NCBI RefSeq assembly: GCF_014838825.1
Contig: NZ_JACYMO010000012.1
Coordinates: 62,001 to 126,000, forward strand
Reading direction: 5' to 3'
DNA length: 64,000 nt
DNA from: Erwinia persicina
Lineage (GTDB): Bacteria > Pseudomonadota > Gammaproteobacteria > Enterobacterales > Enterobacteriaceae
This document shows positions 60,779 to 64,000 of this stretch, piece by piece; position 1 is the first letter of the stretch; each line of letters opens with the position of its first letter. Position numbers and translations under genes: made by a program. The notes beneath the pieces are model-generated. The model worked only from the letters and a program-made list of their open reading frames with translations, did not search any database and had not been told where the DNA came from.

Positions 60779-61390
60779 TCATGACTGAGGCTCCCCGATA
60801 TCAGGCGCTTCAGTCGCGGAGACGCTGGAAAGCGTCACGCTGTAAAATCCGCGTTCATCAACGAAGCCGGTCGCATTTAATCGCGCATCCTCCGCCAGCA
60901 GCATCAGGCCGGGAAACGCCGCACTCAGTCGCAGGGTCATCGGGTAGAGCATGTTTTCATTCAGATCAAAGCCCTGGTGCAGAGCGGACTTGCGCAGATA
61001 GACGGCGGGATAGGTCACCTCTTTAGGGATCATGCTGTCCCATTCACTGTCCGGCACCAGAACATCGCGCCAGCCCACCATCTGCATCGCCTCAAAGAAA
61101 GAGGTAATGCGGCGGAGATCGGACAGCGCTTCTTTTTTTCCTGTACAGGTATTCCAGATATATTCAGCCTTTGCCCGCAGTCCTGCCCGATAATGTAGAC
61201 GTTTACCTTCTTTAAGAAAGAAATCAATCTCGGGGGCAACACTTACCGGGAAAATCTTTTTTCTTTTTGCCTGTTCAAGCCAGCGCATAATAAAAATATG
61301 TTCTTCAAGGAGTGAGCGTTGTCCGTTCTGATGAAAGAGCCTGACGGCCACCAGCAGGGCCCAGGAGAAATCTCTCACCGCAAAATTCAT
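60779..61390 (-). CDS. DUF2913-like protein
   Basis: 203 residues from the ATG at 61390 (MNFAVRDFSWALLVAVRLF), which follows AGAGG; a GTG start at 61447 would add 19 residues. The pattern RSLLEEHIFIMRWLEQAKRK, VSAPE-type segment VSVAPEIDFFLKEGKRLHYR and LRAKAEYIWNT resembles DUF2913 proteins of enterobacteria, from memory. No catalytic motif visible. Converges on the membrane protein gene. Confidence 0.6.
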   Translation of the reverse strand: MNFAVRDFSWALLVAVRLFHQNGQRSLLEEHIFIMRWLEQAKRKKIFPVSVAPEIDFFLKEGKRLHYRAGLRAKAEYIWNTCTGKKEALSDLRRITSFFEAMQMVGWRDVLVPDSEWDSMIPKEVTYPAVYLRKSALHQGFDLNENMLYPMTLRLSAAFPGLMLLAEDARLNATGFVDERGFYSVTLSSVSATEAPDIGEPQS

Positions 61391-61558
61391 TCTTTTAACC
61401 TCTGGCAAAGCAAATCCTCCAGTAATGTTCTCTGGTGTTATAAACACTCGTTACGTAAACAGTAAAGCGCTAAGGCCGGATACAAATGACGTGAGCGATT
61501 GAGTAATAATTCTGACTTTTACTTTTTTTAAATAAAAATGACTGAAACACGGATTTTC

Positions 61559-61906
61559 TTATATACGCGCCCCCGTTCTGGTCAGTCGCCAGTCGGCAGC
61601 GGACAACGTCATGTGAAGGTCATCAGAGACAGGTGTTGCTCTTTTCTCCTGGGAAAAGCCGGCATGCTTTCCGTGCTGATGGCTGTATTCCATCAGCCAT
61701 GCAGAAAGCCTGACGATACAGCGTTCCGCCTCTTCCTCGGGCACTTTACCGATAAAGAGTAATGAAGGTTGTTCTTTATTATCAGTGAGATAAATATCAC
61801 TGCACCACTTTCCTGAGCAATCACATCTACCACGGATGATTTTGATAGCGACAAAATTCAGTCGTGGCCAGGCTGATATCAGCGCGAAGATTCGTTGTTT
61901 TTCCAT
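61559..61906 (-). CDS. Small uncharacterised protein
   Basis: 115-residue soluble protein behind a good ribosome-binding site (GAGGCGGTA). Motifs seen: IIRGRCDCSGKWCSDIYLTD with three cysteines, and PEEEAERCIVRLSAWLMEYS. No family recognised. It lies in the divergent space ahead of yciF. Confidence 0.5.
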   Translation of the reverse strand: MEKQRIFALISAWPRLNFVAIKIIRGRCDCSGKWCSDIYLTDNKEQPSLLFIGKVPEEEAERCIVRLSAWLMEYSHQHGKHAGFSQEKRATPVSDDLHMTLSAADWRLTRTGARI

Positions 61907-62300
61907 TACCGCCTCAGGGTAAGTTCGTTATAAGAATGCGAATACTTTCAGCATCACGTTCACGAGGAAAAACTCTACTCAATCCGAAACGAGCCATTCC
62001 CGACAGTATATAGACCTGGATGCAGGGAGGAAGAAGATGCGGGTTCGATTAATAAAAACCCTCACTCTTCTCCACCGAAAAACAATTGTGGCAAAGCATC
62101 AAAAAAAAGCAATCTATACAAAAAAATAAAAAATGTACAATATTAACATTGCCATCGTAAAACCCGACAAACCTTGCAATTAAGAATATTCTTATCATAT
62201 TTTTTAAATATGAACATGATCTTCACCCCATCCTGACTAAACTTAAAACCGTCTGTGGAATACTTCCCTTTCTTTTATTCACTTTTATTTGGATATGACG
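61907..62300. other. AT-rich leader of yciF-yciE-katN
   Basis: About 390 bases with A- and T-runs (62095-62220). Likely promoter region of the yciFE-katN operon, RpoS- and H-NS-controlled in related bacteria. No gene seen. Confidence 0.5.
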
Positions 62301-62777
62301 ATGAAAATTACAACGCTGGAAGACCTTTTTATTCATGACTTATCTGACATTTACAGCGCCGAGAAGCAGATTACGCGAGCGCTGCCAAAAATGGCGCGGG
62401 CAGCAACAGATGAAACACTGATTTCTGCCTTTAAAGCGCACCTGGAAGAAACGCAGGGCCAGATTGAACGTCTGGACAAGCTGGTTGAGGTGACCGATGG
62501 CGTTCGCATTAAAAGAATGAAGTGCCACGCGCTGGAAGGCCTGGTCGAGGAAGCACAGGAGATCATTGAGGCGGTGGAGGCCGGTCCGGTGCGGGATGCC
62601 GGTCTGATCGGCGCCGCGCAGAAGGTGGAGCACTATGAAATCGCCACTTACGGCACCCTCCATGCCATGGCGCTCCGTCTGGGCTATAAAGAAGCGGCCA
62701 GCCTGCTGGCAGAAACGCTTGAAGAAGAGAAAGCCACCGATGAAAAACTGAACGTAATCGCAGAACAACAGAACTGA
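62301..62777 (+). CDS. yciF: Ferritin-like stress protein YciF
   Basis: 158-residue four-helix DUF892 protein. Strong match to E. coli YciF: TTLEDLFIHDLSDIYSAEKQ, FKAHLEETQGQIERLDKLVE, IKRMKCHALEGLVEEAQEII and AAQKVEHYEIATYGTLHAMA. Glu and His residues (SAEKQ, HLEET, KVEHYE) build the proposed di-metal site. Start at 62301 chosen after GGATATG; ATG at 62295 is possible. Confidence 0.93.
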   Translation: MKITTLEDLFIHDLSDIYSAEKQITRALPKMARAATDETLISAFKAHLEETQGQIERLDKLVEVTDGVRIKRMKCHALEGLVEEAQEIIEAVEAGPVRDAGLIGAAQKVEHYEIATYGTLHAMALRLGYKEAASLLAETLEEEKATDEKLNVIAEQQN

Positions 62778-62848
62778 GGGACCGGTCTTGCTGACCGTCA
62801 GCCCGTGAGTCCACGCGGCACGCGCATTTGTTCAACGAGGAGAATGCT

Positions 62849-63355
62849 ATGAACTACGAAGACCACTATCTTTCCTGGGTAAAAGACGCTCATGCCATGG
62901 AAAAACAGGCGGAGAGTATGCTGGAAAAAATGGCGGCACGACTTGAACACTATCCGGACCTGAGGGCGAGGATTGAACAGCATATTGAAGAGACACGTGA
63001 ACAGCAGGCGTTGGTTCAGTCAGTTATTGATCGTTACGACACCTCCAGCTCGATGGTGAAAGATGCCATGGGCAAGCTCTCTGCCATGGGCCAGGCGATG
63101 GGAGGCATGATGGCAGACGATGAGGTCGTAAAAGGGGCCATTAGCGGCTACGTCTTCGAAAATTTTGAAATTGCCAGCTACACCTCCCTGATTGCCGCCG
63201 CGGAACTGGTCGGCGACATCGAAGGGGCGCGCATTTTTGAACAGATCCGGGAACAGGAAGTGGCCATGGCCGACTGGGCGCTGCAACATCTTCCTGATGT
63301 GACGGAACAGTTTATGGTGCGCTCTGCCACGCCCGGTGTGGAAGCCAAAAAATAG
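62849..63355 (+). CDS. yciE: Ferritin-like stress protein YciE
   Basis: 168-residue DUF892 protein, same length as E. coli YciE and sharing its start (LSWVKDAHAMEKQAESMLEK), SGYVFENFEIASYTSLIAAA and C-terminus SATPGVEAKK. Ribosome-binding site AACGAGGAGA. Likely co-transcribed with yciF and followed by a terminator, then katN. Confidence 0.95.
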   Translation: MNYEDHYLSWVKDAHAMEKQAESMLEKMAARLEHYPDLRARIEQHIEETREQQALVQSVIDRYDTSSSMVKDAMGKLSAMGQAMGGMMADDEVVKGAISGYVFENFEIASYTSLIAAAELVGDIEGARIFEQIREQEVAMADWALQHLPDVTEQFMVRSATPGVEAKK

Positions 63356-63367
63356 ATGATCCTATGG

Positions 63368-63388
63368 CCTGCTTTCGGGCAGGTTTTT
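63368..63388 (+). terminator. Rho-independent terminator after yciE
   Basis: CCTGC (63368-63372) and GCAGG (63379-63383) with a six-base loop followed by TTTTT. The short stem suggests partial termination, allowing some read-through into katN. Confidence 0.65.
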
Positions 63389-63409
63389 CATGAACAGCGG
63401 GAGTAAACC

Positions 63410-64000
63410 ATGTTCAGACACGTCAAACAACTGCAGTACACCGTCCGGGTCGCGGAACCCAATCCCGGCCTGGCAAACCTGTTACTTGAACAGTTCGGCG
63501 GCCCTCAGGGTGAACTCGCCGCCGCCTGCCGTTACTTCACTCAGGGGCTGGGTGATGACGATCCCGGACGGAAAGATATGCTGATGGATATCGCTACCGA
63601 AGAGCTGAGCCACCTTGAAATTATCGGTTCGCTGGTCGGCATGCTCAATAAGGGGGCGAAGGGCGCACTTGCTGAAGGCACGGAACAAGAGGGGGAGCTT
63701 TACCGGGAAATTACCGGGAAGGGTAATGACAGCCATCTGACCTCCCTGCTGTACGGGGGCGGGCCGCCGCTGACTAACTCGGCTGGCGTTCCCTGGACCG
63801 CAGCTTATATTGACACTATTGGAGAAGTCACAGCCGATCTGCGCTCCAATATTGCTGCCGAAGCGCGGGCAAAAATCCTCTATGAACGGCTAATTAACGT
63901 CACTGACGATCCCGGCGTTAAAGACGCGCTGGGATTTTTAATGACCCGGGAAGTGGCCCACCAGCTCTCTTTTGAAAAGGCGCTGTACGCCATCCGTAAT
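63410..64000 (+). CDS. katN: Manganese catalase KatN, 3' end outside window
   Basis: First 197 residues of a non-haem manganese catalase that disproportionates hydrogen peroxide. The dimanganese ligands are all visible at the positions known from the family: E35 (GPQGELAAAC), E65 and H68 (TEELSHLEIIG), E151 (AAEARAK) and H184 (REVAHQLSF). The frame stays open to base 64000, so the stop lies beyond the window. Start ATG at 63410 after GGGAG. In Salmonella the same order yciGFE-katN forms an RpoS-dependent operon. Confidence 0.95.
   Translation, partial: MFRHVKQLQYTVRVAEPNPGLANLLLEQFGGPQGELAAACRYFTQGLGDDDPGRKDMLMDIATEELSHLEIIGSLVGMLNKGAKGALAEGTEQEGELYREITGKGNDSHLTSLLYGGGPPLTNSAGVPWTAAYIDTIGEVTADLRSNIAAEARAKILYERLINVTDDPGVKDALGFLMTREVAHQLSFEKALYAIRN

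Noticed and set aside
61538-61762. 74-residue plus-strand open frame opposite the small minus-strand gene
   Set aside because: No ribosome-binding site or family; the minus-strand frame at 61559-61906 has a good start context.

Overview
The window reads as accessory-rich DNA of a gamma-proteobacterium of the order Enterobacterales, most likely the Erwiniaceae (Pantoea or Erwinia). I infer this from enterobacterial families at high similarity (HscC with YbeU, BetT, SatP, H-NS, YhfL, YciF, YciE, KatN) and from a betT - TPP riboswitch - thiOSGF block. As far as I recall, that block is typical of Erwinia pEA29 and the large Pantoea plasmids (LPP-1). A large plasmid is therefore possible, but nothing in the window (no origin, par genes or rRNA) settles plasmid versus chromosome. 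I see no tRNA, rRNA or CRISPR array.

Layout. 1-4651: 3' part of an Hsp70 (HscC) facing a J-domain protein and a DUF1266 protein. 5120-7801: trimeric autotransporter adhesin. 8281-9420: scraps of an IS3-family element and an orphan immunity-like gene. 9649-10669: ParD-like protein with a second methionine aminopeptidase. 10706-17877: a six-gene operon, joined mostly by 4-base overlaps, with a peptide-type ABC transporter, a luciferase-like monooxygenase and a carboxymuconolactone-decarboxylase-type enzyme. 17991-21089: HxlR regulator divergent from an MFS pump and a PLP decarboxylase. 21125-21529: H-NS paralogue. 21530-22956: gene-free stretch with striking palindromes. 22957-24715: tyrosine recombinase and, one base later, a Qnr-type pentapeptide protein. 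24712-29902: MFS pumps with LysR and ROK regulators and the lipoprotein YhfL. 29925-30732: Tn3-family remnant with a 38-base end. 30821-32920: AT-rich PAAR - cysteine-peptidase-like effector - lipoprotein module. 33296-38969: SatP, GNAT, metallo-beta-lactamase-fold enzyme with LysR, MocR regulator with EamA exporter. 39050-44564: BetT and the riboswitch-controlled thiOSGF operon. 44807-51207: VF530 protein, LysR with SDR and SMP-30 enzymes, RND pump. 51238-54322: ECF sigma and NrsF-type anti-sigma with a DsbD/ScsB-like reductase and a periplasmic peroxiredoxin. 54440-56012: HipBA. 56282-58225: FMN enzyme, copper-binding four-helix protein, lactonase-like hydrolase. 58342-64000: RpoS-type stress block with YciG-like KGG protein, ferritin-like YciE paralogue, membrane protein, yciF, yciE and the start of the manganese catalase gene katN.

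Themes are stress defence (chaperones, peroxiredoxin, manganese catalase, ferritin-like proteins), export and uptake, thiamine synthesis, and interbacterial or host contact (adhesin, PAAR effector, immunity-like protein). The two spots I would look at first are the recombinase-qnr pair with its nested palindromes (22792-24715) and the PAAR-effector-lipoprotein cassette beside a dead Tn3 element (29925-32920).
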